The notes below the pieces were generated by a model, which worked only from the letters and a program-made list of their open reading frames with translations, was not told the origin of the DNA and ran no database searches. From contig JBMOLU010000031.1 in NCBI GenBank assembly GCA_049325275.1, positions 1 to 64,000 of the forward strand: a stretch of 64,000 nt of DNA. The letters run 5' to 3'. This DNA is from CAIQJJ01 sp049325275 (GTDB taxonomy: Bacteria; Chloroflexota; Anaerolineae; Anaerolineales; UBA4823). Below, piece after piece: positions 8,805-17,752 of the stretch; position 1 is the stretch's first letter; each line of letters opens with the position of its first letter. Both the position numbers and the translations under genes were made by a program.

Positions 8805-9494
8805 ATGACCATTTCTTCACCTGTCACGGTTTTGATCGTGGACGATCACGATATCGTACGCAAAGGGCTGCATTTCTACCTGGGTGGACGTCCTGAAGTC
8901 GCCATCATTGGCGAGGCGGGTGATGCCAAAACGGCCGTCGAAGAAATCACCCGCCTCGTCCCCGATGTGGTCCTGATGGACCTGGTGCTGCCGCTGTCGC
9001 CTGGCGAGGAGCCAGATGACCAGGGGGGAATCTGGGCCACTCGCAACATCCGCCAGGCCAGCCCTTACACCCAGGTGATCGTTTTGACCAGCTTTTCGCA
9101 GGATGAACTGCTCTTTGCCGCCGTTAAGGCCGGCGCGCTTTCGTATCTCTTGAAGGATGCCGATGCCGAGACGATCCTGGCAACCATCCAAGCTGCCAAC
9201 CGGGGCGAAGCCGTCTTGCATCCGCGTGTGGCGCGCCGGCTGATGGCGGAAATAACCACCTCAAGGCAGGGTGAAAAGCGAACGCTAAAACTGGATGAGG
9301 CGTTGACTGACCGTGAAATGGAAGTGCTGCGCCTGGTAGCACAGGGGTTGAGCAACGCCGAGATTGCCGAACAACTGGTCATCACCGACCGGACGGTCAA
9401 GGCTCACGTCAGCAACTTGCTCAGCAAATTGCATCTTGGCGACCGCACTCAGGCAGCCGTTTACGCCTGGCGCGAGGGAATTGTGAATCGTTGA
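8805..9494 (+). CDS. NarL/FixJ-family response regulator
   Basis: This 229-residue regulator has an N-terminal receiver domain (about 7-130) with acidic pocket VDDHD, phosphoacceptor Asp59 in VLMDLVLP and the conserved Lys in SYLLKDAD. The C-terminal LuxR-type helix-turn-helix (about 163-225) has LTDREMEVLRLVAQGLSNAE and TDRTVKAHVSNLLSKL. The loop after Asp59 carries about ten extra residues rich in Pro/Glu/Asp/Gly (SPGEEPDDQGG) compared with the usual short loop. It is the obvious partner of the HisKA_3 kinase at 6194-7837, although the SPFH gene and about 110 bp separate them and it may have its own leaderless promoter. Confidence 0.93.
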   Translation: MTISSPVTVLIVDDHDIVRKGLHFYLGGRPEVAIIGEAGDAKTAVEEITRLVPDVVLMDLVLPLSPGEEPDDQGGIWATRNIRQASPYTQVIVLTSFSQDELLFAAVKAGALSYLLKDADAETILATIQAANRGEAVLHPRVARRLMAEITTSRQGEKRTLKLDEALTDREMEVLRLVAQGLSNAEIAEQLVITDRTVKAHVSNLLSKLHLGDRTQAAVYAWREGIVNR

Positions 9495-9564
9495 GCGAAA
9501 CGCAGTTCGTTTTGGGGGTAAAATGGCCTGGTTTGCGTCTCTTTTAGAAAGGAATTCCATACTT

Positions 9565-11118
9565 ATGTCCCATAACAAAACCCTTCTCTGGTTGTGTCTC
9601 CTATCCATCCTGGCGGCTGCCTGTCAAAGCCGCACGCCCGTACCGACGCCTGACCTTTCCTTAGACGGCCAGTCTGTTGCCGGCGATCTGGGCGCAGATT
9701 TCGAGAGTGAAGTGACCTGGACGGAGTGCCTCTTCGAAGCGTACCGCGGGCAGCGTGCGCAACCCGAATGTGGTTTTGTGACCGTCCCGTTGCACTATGC
9801 CGGCCCAAATAGCGGCGAAACGCTGCGCCTGGGCTTCGTTCGCTACAAAACCTTCAGTGAGGATCCTAAGCCCGATCCGGTGTTGCTGTTAGCGCCTTTC
9901 CCACTCGTATCGCAGGCAGGTTTCTTGCCGTATCTTTTTGAGCAACTTTATAAAGAACGCGATTTGCTGGTTGTGGATATTCGCGGAATCGGCGTCTCTG
10001 AACCAGCGCTATATTGCCCGGAAATGGATGAGGCATGGTGGGCTTCGATGCCGGCGGGGGCGCTCTCTTCCGAGCAGTGGGGCGAGCTTCATCTCGCCTG
10101 CCGCCAGAAGCTGGAGGCGCAGCATGTCGACCTGGACGCCTACAGTTTGACGGCTATGGCAACCGATTTCAAGGTGCTGCGTACGGCATTGGCATACCCC
10201 GAATGGGATATCATCGCATTGGGTGAAGGCGCATATCTGGCTTATGAACTGCTTGCCATCGACCCCGATGGAGTCAGAAGCCTGGTGTTGGATAATGTCG
10301 TGCCGGTCTATACCGGACAGCCGGTGAGTTATGCCGCGGCGGACGAACTCCTGCGCGAGATTTTTGCGTTGTGTACCCAAGATGATAGCTGCCGTGAGGC
10401 CTTCCCCAATGTCGAGAAGGTTTTTTATGAAGTCGTCGAACAGCTCAACGCGCAGCCGATCACCGTTCTGGCACGCGATAACCAGGGCGGCCGGCAGACC
10501 GATATGCTGGTCGACGGCAATGGGTTGATCGACATTACATTGCAGATCGCCCGTAGCAACGACCTCGAACGCATCGGCCAGATTCCGCGCATGATCTACC
10601 AACTGAGCATCGGCAAGACGACCACCCTGGCGAAACTGGCCGGGCTGACGTTGGAAGGGGCCAGCATGACCCTGCAAGGATTGTACGCCATGGCCAACTG
10701 CCGCCATTTCCCTTTGCCCGACGACACGGCCACCCATGCAGCCCTGGCAACCTTGCCGCCTGGCCTGAGCAATTACTTCGCCAAAACAGCAAGCGATCAA
10801 CAGGCCATCTGTGCTGCCTGGGGACAGGCCGCCACGCTCGCGCCAACCACGGCCACGGCCGGTGACACGCCCATTTTGCTGCTGTCTGGCGAATGGAATT
10901 GGAACGCACCCACCCCGCTGATCGATTTGTTCGAAAAATCGGCCCCGGGTTTGCGGGTTGCCGCTTTTTCAGCCTCGGGCGTCAACCTGTTCTTCACACG
11001 TGGCACCATGCAGTGCGCCCAGGATTTGTTCAACGCCTTTGTTGGCGATCCAGATGCCGCGCTGGACATGCAGTGTACGCAGGCCGAGCGAGACATCACC
11101 TGGATTACCTTACCCTAG
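9565..11118 (+). CDS. Lipoprotein related to TAP-family alpha/beta hydrolases, catalytic residues lost
   Basis: This 517-residue protein has a lipoprotein signal (lipobox LAAAC, Cys about 21). Along its length it resembles the hydrolase encoded at 15686-17752: both share EPALYC, a Cys-rich lid segment with CREAFPN or CERDYPD, and VEKVFYEVVEQLNA or LENVFYALIEKLNA. The nucleophile elbow GVSYG of the relative is LGEGAY here, with Glu221 in place of Ser. The acid segment GGFDPITP is replaced by GEWNWNAPTP, the GAHG histidine region reads SASG, and the oxyanion QGGPGG region reads APFPLVS. It is therefore probably a pseudo-enzyme, perhaps binding peptide or lipid outside the membrane (inference). 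ATG 9565 has AAAGGAA upstream and starts a good lipoprotein signal; an in-frame ATG at 9523 is rejected. Confidence 0.82.
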   Translation: MSHNKTLLWLCLLSILAAACQSRTPVPTPDLSLDGQSVAGDLGADFESEVTWTECLFEAYRGQRAQPECGFVTVPLHYAGPNSGETLRLGFVRYKTFSEDPKPDPVLLLAPFPLVSQAGFLPYLFEQLYKERDLLVVDIRGIGVSEPALYCPEMDEAWWASMPAGALSSEQWGELHLACRQKLEAQHVDLDAYSLTAMATDFKVLRTALAYPEWDIIALGEGAYLAYELLAIDPDGVRSLVLDNVVPVYTGQPVSYAAADELLREIFALCTQDDSCREAFPNVEKVFYEVVEQLNAQPITVLARDNQGGRQTDMLVDGNGLIDITLQIARSNDLERIGQIPRMIYQLSIGKTTTLAKLAGLTLEGASMTLQGLYAMANCRHFPLPDDTATHAALATLPPGLSNYFAKTASDQQAICAAWGQAATLAPTTATAGDTPILLLSGEWNWNAPTPLIDLFEKSAPGLRVAAFSASGVNLFFTRGTMQCAQDLFNAFVGDPDAALDMQCTQAERDITWITLP

Positions 11119-11134
11119 CAACTTGTCGAAGCAC

Positions 11135-11160
11135 GGGCCGCGCCGCTTTATGCGGGTTAG
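11135..11160 (-). repeat. Partial copy of the 77-80 bp palindromic element (one end only)
   Basis: These 26 bp match the reverse complement of the left end of the copy at 51941-52017 with one mismatch seen. The end GGGTTAG joins GAGA to form the AGGAGA ribosome site of the small gene at 11168, so the element supplies part of that site. Confidence 0.7.
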
Positions 11161-11167
11161 GAGATTT

Positions 11168-11476
11168 ATGAGCATCTTTCAGAAGTTACTGGCATTTTTT
11201 CGCACGCCGGCAGGCGGCGACGATTATTCTTATCGTTTTACGGTGCAGTGCAGCCGTTGTGGCGAGCAAATCACCGGACGGGTGAATTTGCGCAGCGAAC
11301 TCAGTCCCGAATTCGACGACAGCGACCGGGCCGATGGCTATACCTGCCGTAAAGTGCTCTCCGGTGACGGCAAAAATTACTGTTTCCAACCGATCGAAGT
11401 TTTGTTTAAGTTCGATGCAGCTCACCGCTTGTTGGAAAAAACGGTGAGCGGGGGCAGCTTTGTCGACAGCGATTGA
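11168..11476 (+). CDS. Small four-cysteine protein, probable zinc ribbon
   Basis: This 102-residue soluble protein is of unknown function. A CSRCGE pair near residues 29-32 and a later pair in YTCRKVLSG and NYCFQ (about 60-75) could bind one zinc ion in a ribbon fold. AGGAGA at 11159-11164 precedes the ATG by a short spacer. The reading frame is open further upstream into the lipoprotein gene, but the ribosome site favours ATG 11168. The next regulator gene begins 62 nt after its stop. No homologue is recognised with confidence. Confidence 0.65.
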   Translation: MSIFQKLLAFFRTPAGGDDYSYRFTVQCSRCGEQITGRVNLRSELSPEFDDSDRADGYTCRKVLSGDGKNYCFQPIEVLFKFDAAHRLLEKTVSGGSFVDSD

Positions 11477-11538
11477 AAATCAGGCCATGTGGGACGCGGG
11501 CGCGTCGTTTGCCCACCACGTGCGTAAGACAAGTGAAT

Positions 11539-14500
11539 ATGCTGCAAATCCACACCTTTGGCGGATTGAAGATCGCACGTGACGGGCAGGCCTTGCCGTT
11601 GCCTGCGGGGAAAACACGCGATTTGCTGGCTTACCTGATCTTTCATCGCGGCTGCGCGATTTCTCGCGACATCCTGGCCGGCACATTTTGGCCCGAGCAG
11701 GCGAATGAACGCGCCCGCCGCATGCTTTCCCAGGCGCTTTGGCAAATTCGTTCCGCACTCGGCCCGGCGGCTGCTTGCCTGATCACAAAAGGGGACGAGG
11801 TCTGCTTTGCCCCCGGTGTAGATGACTGGCTCGACGTGACCGTCTTTGAGCAAGCGTATTCCTCTTTTGCCGAAAACACTTCGTCCGATTCTTCCTGCCT
11901 GAGCCAGGCCGTTGCCCTTTACCAGGCCGATTTTTTGGCAGGCTGTTATGACGACTGGGCGCTGCTTGCGCAAGAACGCTTGCGCGAGCGTTATCTCGAA
12001 ATGCTTGGGTGGTTGATTGCGCTTTACAAGCAGGCCGGCGACTTCGAGGCTGCGCTGTCCTATGCACGCCGGCTGGTTGCTGTGGACCCGTTGCGCGAGT
12101 CGATTCACCAGGAGCTGATGCGTCTCTATCACTTACTGGGTCGTGAGCGCGCCGCCCTGGAGCAGTACGAAACGCTGCGCCGGGTTCTGGCATCTGAACT
12201 CAGGGTCGAACCTTCTGCGGCAACCGTCGTTCTGGCGCGTGAGATTGCCGATCGCCTTGGGGAAACGGAACTGCCCTACCTGCCTCCAAAGGCCAGACCG
12301 ATGGCAGCCTTCGACCGGCCAGAGCGTATCCCGCTGGTGGGACGAGACGAAGAGCGCAGCGTGTTGCTGGCGTTGTTGCAGGTAGTCTACGATGGGCGCG
12401 GCGGTTTGCTTTTGGTGGAGGGTGAGCCGGGCGTGGGAAAGACTCGCCTCATGCATGAACTTGCCCAGGATGCCCAATGGCGCGGCATGCAAGTTTGTTG
12501 GGGACGCGGGCAAGAACTGGCCGAACTGCCACCTTACAGTCTGATCCACGATGCATTGCGCGATGCGCTTTCTCCGCTGCGCGCCAGCCAGTTAAAAACC
12601 CTGATGAAGGCTCATTGGCTGCGGGATGCCGGCCTGATCTTGCCGGTGCTGGCCGAGTGGCTGCCCGATCTGCCGCCGCGCATCCCACTCGAACCGGGAC
12701 AAGAGCGTACCCGTTTACTGGAAAGTGTCACACAAACGATCCTGGCCCTGGGACAAATCCTGCCGCATGTCTTGATCTTCGATGATTTGCAGTGGGCCGA
12801 TGCAGCTTCGATGTCTGCCCTGTCCTACCTCGCCGGTCGCCTGGCGCAAAGCCGCATTCTGGTAGTTGTTTGTTACCGTGGTGAAGAGGTTCGCCAGCGG
12901 CCCGCCACATGGGAAGCGCTGCTGGCGCTGGACCAGATTGGCGGGCGCCGGCGGTTGTTGCTGGCCCGGCTGAACGCCGGGCAGGCTACGGAATTTGTGC
13001 GTCGCGGCCTGGGTATTTTCACCGGTTCCTCTGTTTTCGAGCAGCGCCTGTATCAAGAGACAGACGGAAACCCCCTTTTCTTGTTGGAGACGCTGCGGGC
13101 GCTTCAAGAAGATGGGCAGCTTTACCAGGATGAAACCGGCGCGTGGAACACATCTTGGGAGGGATTTGGCGAATCGGAGCCTGCCCGAGGCCAGCTTCCG
13201 GGCTTCGCTCAGCCGACGGGTACCGGTCTGTCGCTGCCTGCCGGCGTGTGCCAGGTGATCAATCGCCGTCTGGCCGCGTTGAGTGCAGACGAGATGGCAG
13301 TAATAAAGATGGTGGCCGTACTGGGCGGTGACTGTGATTTTACACTGCTCTCTTGTGCCTGCCAGTTGGATGCTCAGGCCATGTTGTCCGTGCTCAGCAG
13401 GCTGCTTTGGCAGCGTTTTTTGGTTGAGGGCTTGCATACCTATCGTTTTAGCCACGATAAAACCCGCGAAGTTGTTTATGTGGGCATCGATGAGGCACAA
13501 CGCCAGGCACTACATCGCCAGGCCGGCCAGGCGCTGGCGCGTGTACATCCCGGGCAGGTCGAGCAATTGGCCCGTCACTTTTACCTTGCCCAGGTGTGGG
13601 AGAAGGCCTTCGATTACAGCTGGCAAGCGGGGCAGCATGCCCGCGCAATCTATGCCTATGCAGACGCCGTCGTTTATTACACCCAGGCCCTCGAAGCCTG
13701 CGAGTACTTATCCAGACCGGGAGCGAAGCTGAATCTTTACCAGGAACGCGGCGTAGTCTACCGGGAAGTCGGGAAATTCGATCAGGCGGAAGCCGATTTG
13801 CGCGCGGCATACAACCTGGCAAAGAAAGCTGGCGATACCGCCGGCCAGGCGTGCGCCCTCAATACATTGAGCGGCCTTCAAATCGGCCGCGGTGATTTCG
13901 CTGCCAGCCTGGAGAACGCCCGGCTGTCCGCCGATCTGGCCGCCCAGGCCGGCCGGCCGGATGAAACTGCCGCTGCACTGTCCAACAGGGTCAATGCGCT
14001 CTGCTACCTGGGTGACTACCAGGCGGCGATCGTTTTTGGCAAGCAGGCGGTGGCGCTCTCTGAAAGGTTGTCCGATCCGGCGCGCCAGGCAGCCGCTTAT
14101 GACAGCCTGGGGCGGACTTTTTTGTTCAATGGCAGCCTGGTAGAAGCGCGGCTTTTTCTTGAACGGGCGCTGGTGCTTTATCGTCGGCTGGATGACAAGG
14201 TGAGCATTGCGCGCTCGCTCGTCAGCCTATCTCAATTGTATGTGCGCTACGGGGATTTTTTACAGGCGCAGGAGACGGCAGGCGAAGCGCAGGAAATCTG
14301 TAGTTCCATCGGCCATCTTTCCGGCGAAGCCTTTGCCCTGGCCTGCCTGGGAGAAGCCGTACGCGAACAAGGGCGTATCGATTCGTCCATTTCTTTCTTT
14401 CAGCGTGCCCTTCACATCGCCCGCGAAATCGGCGAACGGGCAAAAGAACAGACTTTTTTGAAAGAGCTGGCAAGAGCTTATCACTTTCGCGGGGATTTGG

Positions 14501-15297
14501 CGCAAGCCGAAGAGATGCTGCGGGCGTCGATAGCCCTGAGCGCCGTTCGTGCCATCGCGCACGACGTGCCGTTGGCCCACGCTTACCTGGCTTTGCTTCT
14601 GCTGGAAACAGGCCGTGCGGAAGAAGCGTTGTTCCATGCGACGACCGGGTTGCAGATGAGCGTGGGGAGAAAGGAACGCTTGATGATGGGGGTGTTGCAC
14701 GGTGTGATGGCGCAAGCCGCAGCGCAGCTGGGCCGCAGGAAAACGGCCGAAAACCCTACCATTCATTTCGAAAAAAGCATTCATATTTTACGCACCGTCG
14801 GATTTGAGTCCGAACTGGCCCGCAGCCAGGTGGCCTATGGGCTTTATCTCACACGCTTGGCCGGTGCAGGGCAGGCCGAGCGCGGTGCCGTGCTGTTAGG
14901 TGAAGGGCGGGCAGCTTTCGAGCGCCTGGGGATGGCCCGGGACCTGGCGGCATTGGAAGCGACGACAACAGCCGGGCGGCCGCCACACCAGATCGGCGTT
15001 CGTCTGCCACGTGCCGGGGTCCCCGGTGGCCGTCCGCTGCGCGAGGAAGAGTACGTGAACGTCACCTGGACGTTGTCTGTGCCCGGTGATGACGAGATTC
15101 CTGGTAAATCGGCCCGCCGCCAACACCGTTTGCTGCGCTTGCTGCAAGAAGCTGCGGAGCGCTCGGCGGCCCCCACCGTGCCCGATCTGGCCGCCGCCCT
15201 GGGTGTGAATGCCCGTACGATCCGGCGCGACCTTGCCGCCTTGCGAGCGGCCGAGAAAAAGGCGCACACGCGCGGCAGCCGTGCTGTGCGGGGATAG
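11539..15297 (+). CDS. SARP-type ATPase regulator with BTAD, AAA, TPR and C-terminal HTH
   Basis: This is a 1252-residue transcription regulator. Residues 1-92 are an OmpR/SARP-type winged helix beginning LQIHTFGGLKI, followed by a BTAD helical domain (about 95-245). An AAA-type ATPase has P-loop GEPGVGKT at 295-302 and Walker B VLIFDDLQWAD (Asp415-416). A long TPR array covers about 650-1130. The last about 60 residues form a DeoR/HTH_11-like helix-turn-helix with VPDLAAALGVNARTIRRDLAAL. Two separate DNA-binding domains at opposite ends are unusual for this architecture. In-frame codons upstream to 11473 overlap the previous gene; ATG 11539 opens the conserved SARP start. No ribosome site is clear. 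It lies beside a small gene and a membrane hydrolase that it may control (inference). Confidence 0.87.
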   Translation: MLQIHTFGGLKIARDGQALPLPAGKTRDLLAYLIFHRGCAISRDILAGTFWPEQANERARRMLSQALWQIRSALGPAAACLITKGDEVCFAPGVDDWLDVTVFEQAYSSFAENTSSDSSCLSQAVALYQADFLAGCYDDWALLAQERLRERYLEMLGWLIALYKQAGDFEAALSYARRLVAVDPLRESIHQELMRLYHLLGRERAALEQYETLRRVLASELRVEPSAATVVLAREIADRLGETELPYLPPKARPMAAFDRPERIPLVGRDEERSVLLALLQVVYDGRGGLLLVEGEPGVGKTRLMHELAQDAQWRGMQVCWGRGQELAELPPYSLIHDALRDALSPLRASQLKTLMKAHWLRDAGLILPVLAEWLPDLPPRIPLEPGQERTRLLESVTQTILALGQILPHVLIFDDLQWADAASMSALSYLAGRLAQSRILVVVCYRGEEVRQRPATWEALLALDQIGGRRRLLLARLNAGQATEFVRRGLGIFTGSSVFEQRLYQETDGNPLFLLETLRALQEDGQLYQDETGAWNTSWEGFGESEPARGQLPGFAQPTGTGLSLPAGVCQVINRRLAALSADEMAVIKMVAVLGGDCDFTLLSCACQLDAQAMLSVLSRLLWQRFLVEGLHTYRFSHDKTREVVYVGIDEAQRQALHRQAGQALARVHPGQVEQLARHFYLAQVWEKAFDYSWQAGQHARAIYAYADAVVYYTQALEACEYLSRPGAKLNLYQERGVVYREVGKFDQAEADLRAAYNLAKKAGDTAGQACALNTLSGLQIGRGDFAASLENARLSADLAAQAGRPDETAAALSNRVNALCYLGDYQAAIVFGKQAVALSERLSDPARQAAAYDSLGRTFLFNGSLVEARLFLERALVLYRRLDDKVSIARSLVSLSQLYVRYGDFLQAQETAGEAQEICSSIGHLSGEAFALACLGEAVREQGRIDSSISFFQRALHIAREIGERAKEQTFLKELARAYHFRGDLAQAEEMLRASIALSAVRAIAHDVPLAHAYLALLLLETGRAEEALFHATTGLQMSVGRKERLMMGVLHGVMAQAAAQLGRRKTAENPTIHFEKSIHILRTVGFESELARSQVAYGLYLTRLAGAGQAERGAVLLGEGRAAFERLGMARDLAALEATTTAGRPPHQIGVRLPRAGVPGGRPLREEEYVNVTWTLSVPGDDEIPGKSARRQHRLLRLLQEAAERSAAPTVPDLAAALGVNARTIRRDLAALRAAEKKAHTRGSRAVRG

Positions 15298-15372
15298 CCT
15301 TTTTGCCGGCGGACAGCTTTTGCCCTTTTTTGTCCTTGTGCTGCACCAAATGTCCGCAAGGTTTTCTTGTGG

Positions 15373-15404
15373 TTGACAAGGTGGAGAGAGCCTGGTCGTA
15401 TACT
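15373..15404 (+). promoter_or_regulatory. TTGACA / TATACT promoter, likely leaderless
   Basis: TTGACA (15373-15378) and TATACT (15399-15404) are separated by 20 nt, longer than the ideal 17. The ATG at 15412 follows the -10 after 7 nt, so the transcript would start at or next to the start codon. Confidence 0.55.
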
Positions 15405-15411
15405 AGGACCA

Positions 15412-15618
15412 ATGGATGAAACGAAAACACCGCAAACGTATTCTCAGAGCAGCGCCTTCATTGTGCGTATTTGGTGGGAACCGGGTTTGCTTGGCCCGGA
15501 TGACCGCCCACTCTGGCGGGGCAAGGTACAGCACGCGGCCAGCGGCCGCTGGCTGGTTTTCCAGTCGCTGAAGGATTTCTTGCAATTTCTGCAATCTCAC
15601 ACCGGCGTACTGGAGTGA
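15412..15618 (+). CDS. Small conserved-looking protein, 68 residues
   Basis: This 68-residue protein has a compact pattern: FIVRIWWEPG, then LWRGKVQHAASGRWLVFQSL, then a C-terminal helix DFLQFLQSH. I recall similar small proteins with WRGxVQHxxSGxxxxFxxLxxLxxF recurring in Chloroflexota near regulators and secreted proteins, but know of no assigned function. The beta-strand-rich start and single end helix suggest a small sheet-plus-helix fold. Start choice follows the leaderless promoter immediately upstream; an earlier in-frame ATG at 15367 would place the -10 inside the gene. It sits between the SARP regulator and the TAP-family hydrolase, 67 nt before the latter. Confidence 0.68.
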   Translation: MDETKTPQTYSQSSAFIVRIWWEPGLLGPDDRPLWRGKVQHAASGRWLVFQSLKDFLQFLQSHTGVLE

Positions 15619-15685
15619 GCTGCCTGGTTTCACGTAGTTTTGGCTCCCCGGTGAAGCCGAACCCCCGGAATTTTTAAGGAGAAAG

Positions 15686-17752
15686 ATGGCTACGACACAA
15701 TCTACATCCGTGCGCACAGATGCGCTGGCGCAATGCGCCAGGGTTTTCTCGGCAAGGTATGCCTTTTGGGCCGTTTTAGCGGCTGCGCTGATCCTCTTGC
15801 CTTGCCTGCGTTTCCAGCCTGCCCTGGCTGAGGCTGCTGGAAACTTCGAAGAGGTAGACTGCGCTGCCGAATTCGATCTGTTTGGAAATGTGGCGGGGCT
15901 GGTCTGCGGTTACCTGACCGTTCCGTCCAACCACGATATCCCTGATGGCAAACTGATTCGCCTCGGGGTGGTCATTTTTGAAGCCGAGAATGCTTTGCCC
16001 GATCCGGTTTTCCTGGCGCAAGGGGGGCCTGGTGGTTCGACAATTGACGCGTTCTCCGTGTACCTGCTTGGGCCACAGGCTTCGATGCGCACCGATCGTG
16101 ACTTTGTCTTACTCGAACAGCGTGGCACACGCCATTCTGAGCCGGCGCTTTATTGCGATGAATACGATGAACTGGCGATGGAATATCTGGATGAAGATCT
16201 GCCGCAAGAAGAGTTTACCAAAAAGTACCTGGCAGCCTTGCGCCAGTGCCGCCAACGCCTGGATGCTGCGGGCATCACCCTTTCGGATTTCGATAGCTAT
16301 CAAAATGCACGCGATATCGAAGCCCTGCGCCTGGCGCTTGGCTACGGCAAAATCAATCTGTACGGTGTTTCCTACGGTTCACTCTTGGCGCAACATTATA
16401 TGCGGTTGTTTCCCGACAGCCTGCGCAGTGTCATCCTGGATGCGGTCGTTGCGCCGCAGCAGAACTTTCTCCTTGATGTTGCATACCATGAAAACCGTGT
16501 CTTTCAGCATCTCTTCGATTCTTGTGCGGCCGACCCGGTTTGTGAACGGGACTATCCCGACCTTGAGAACGTTTTCTACGCTCTGATCGAAAAACTCAAT
16601 GCCGATCCCGTTCACCTCTCCTTACGCGACCCCGAGACCAGCCAGCGTTATACGGCTCTGCTGGATGGAGATGGCTTTAACAGCGTTATGTACCAGACGC
16701 TGTACGTGGCCGATTTTGTGCGCACGGCGCCCTACCTCATCTACGCTGTCGAAGGTGGTGATTACACTGCTTTTTCTACCATCTTATCCTTGTTGACGTT
16801 CGATCGTTCGATGAGCTACGGTATGTATTACTCGGTTATGTGCGCGGAAGATGCTGACTTCACGCCTGACGATATGATTTTGAGCGATATCCATCCCTAC
16901 ATCGCCGGTTTTCACCGTAACGATGCGGCCGAGTTTTTGGAAATTTGCGAGGACTGGGATGTTGAACCGCTTGGCCGGGCTGTGGATGAAGCGGTGCAGC
17001 ATGATCTCCCTGTGCTGCTGCTTTCTGGTGGCTTTGACCCCATCACACCATCAGAGTACGCCGAAATTGCAGCAGCCTCCTTGACGAACAGCTACCAGGT
17101 CGAATTTCCGCGCGGCGCCCACGGCCAGTTGTTCGATGGTGGCTGCGCCGATAGCATCGTTCAGGCTTTCTGGCAAAACCCCGGGCAGGCCCCCGACACT
17201 GCTTGCGTGGCAGAGCAAAGCACGCCAGCCTTTATCAGCCGCGATGGGTTGCTGCCCTTGCCGCTTCTCTCGCGCCTTTTGGGGCTGGATCCGCTGCTGT
17301 TGCCCGAGGCTGTCTTGTTTGCGCTTGCCTGGCTTGGTGGGTTTTCCAGTGTTTTTATTTTGCCGGTTGCCTGGGCGGTTCAGTTCTTCAAACGGCGTAA
17401 AGCAGACACCACGGCACGACCGGCGCTGCTGCTGCGCTTCGCAGGCTTGGCTGCTTTGCTTCACAGCCTTACGGTGCTGGTTTTCGGCGGCTTGATGATC
17501 AAGATCCTTCTCGACAGGTTGTATGACAACCTGCTCGTGTTCGGTTTTCATGCTTCTGTGTGGCCCGTTTTTCTCCTTCCTTGGATAGCGCTCTTGCTTA
17601 CTTTGGCTATGCTGGTAATCGTGTTGGCCGGTTGGCGTTCCCCTGCCTGGTCGATCTGGCGCAAGGGTTACTACACGTTTGTTTTTCTATCAGGTCTGGC
17701 ATGTGTGGGCACTTTGGTTTACTGGCGACTCTTTTTGCCATGGTTAACCTAA
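15686..17752 (+). CDS. Membrane-anchored TAP-family alpha/beta hydrolase (peptidase)
   Basis: This 688-residue exported enzyme resembles tripeptidyl/prolyl aminopeptidases of the TAP family. An N-terminal hydrophobic segment (about 30-50) acts as signal or anchor. The hydrolase domain shows oxyanion QGGPGGS, nucleophile elbow YGVSYGS (Ser229), acid in GGFDPITP and His in GAHGQ, so the triad is intact. From about 545 to the end there are three or four membrane segments, an addition to the family's usual domain. The ribosome site AAGGAG precedes ATG 15686 well. The stop codon TAA (17750-17752) lies inside the first bases of the palindromic repeat at 17748. It is the active-looking relative of the lipoprotein at 9565-11118. 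Confidence 0.88.
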   Translation: MATTQSTSVRTDALAQCARVFSARYAFWAVLAAALILLPCLRFQPALAEAAGNFEEVDCAAEFDLFGNVAGLVCGYLTVPSNHDIPDGKLIRLGVVIFEAENALPDPVFLAQGGPGGSTIDAFSVYLLGPQASMRTDRDFVLLEQRGTRHSEPALYCDEYDELAMEYLDEDLPQEEFTKKYLAALRQCRQRLDAAGITLSDFDSYQNARDIEALRLALGYGKINLYGVSYGSLLAQHYMRLFPDSLRSVILDAVVAPQQNFLLDVAYHENRVFQHLFDSCAADPVCERDYPDLENVFYALIEKLNADPVHLSLRDPETSQRYTALLDGDGFNSVMYQTLYVADFVRTAPYLIYAVEGGDYTAFSTILSLLTFDRSMSYGMYYSVMCAEDADFTPDDMILSDIHPYIAGFHRNDAAEFLEICEDWDVEPLGRAVDEAVQHDLPVLLLSGGFDPITPSEYAEIAAASLTNSYQVEFPRGAHGQLFDGGCADSIVQAFWQNPGQAPDTACVAEQSTPAFISRDGLLPLPLLSRLLGLDPLLLPEAVLFALAWLGGFSSVFILPVAWAVQFFKRRKADTTARPALLLRFAGLAALLHSLTVLVFGGLMIKILLDRLYDNLLVFGFHASVWPVFLLPWIALLLTLAMLVIVLAGWRSPAWSIWRKGYYTFVFLSGLACVGTLVYWRLFLPWLT

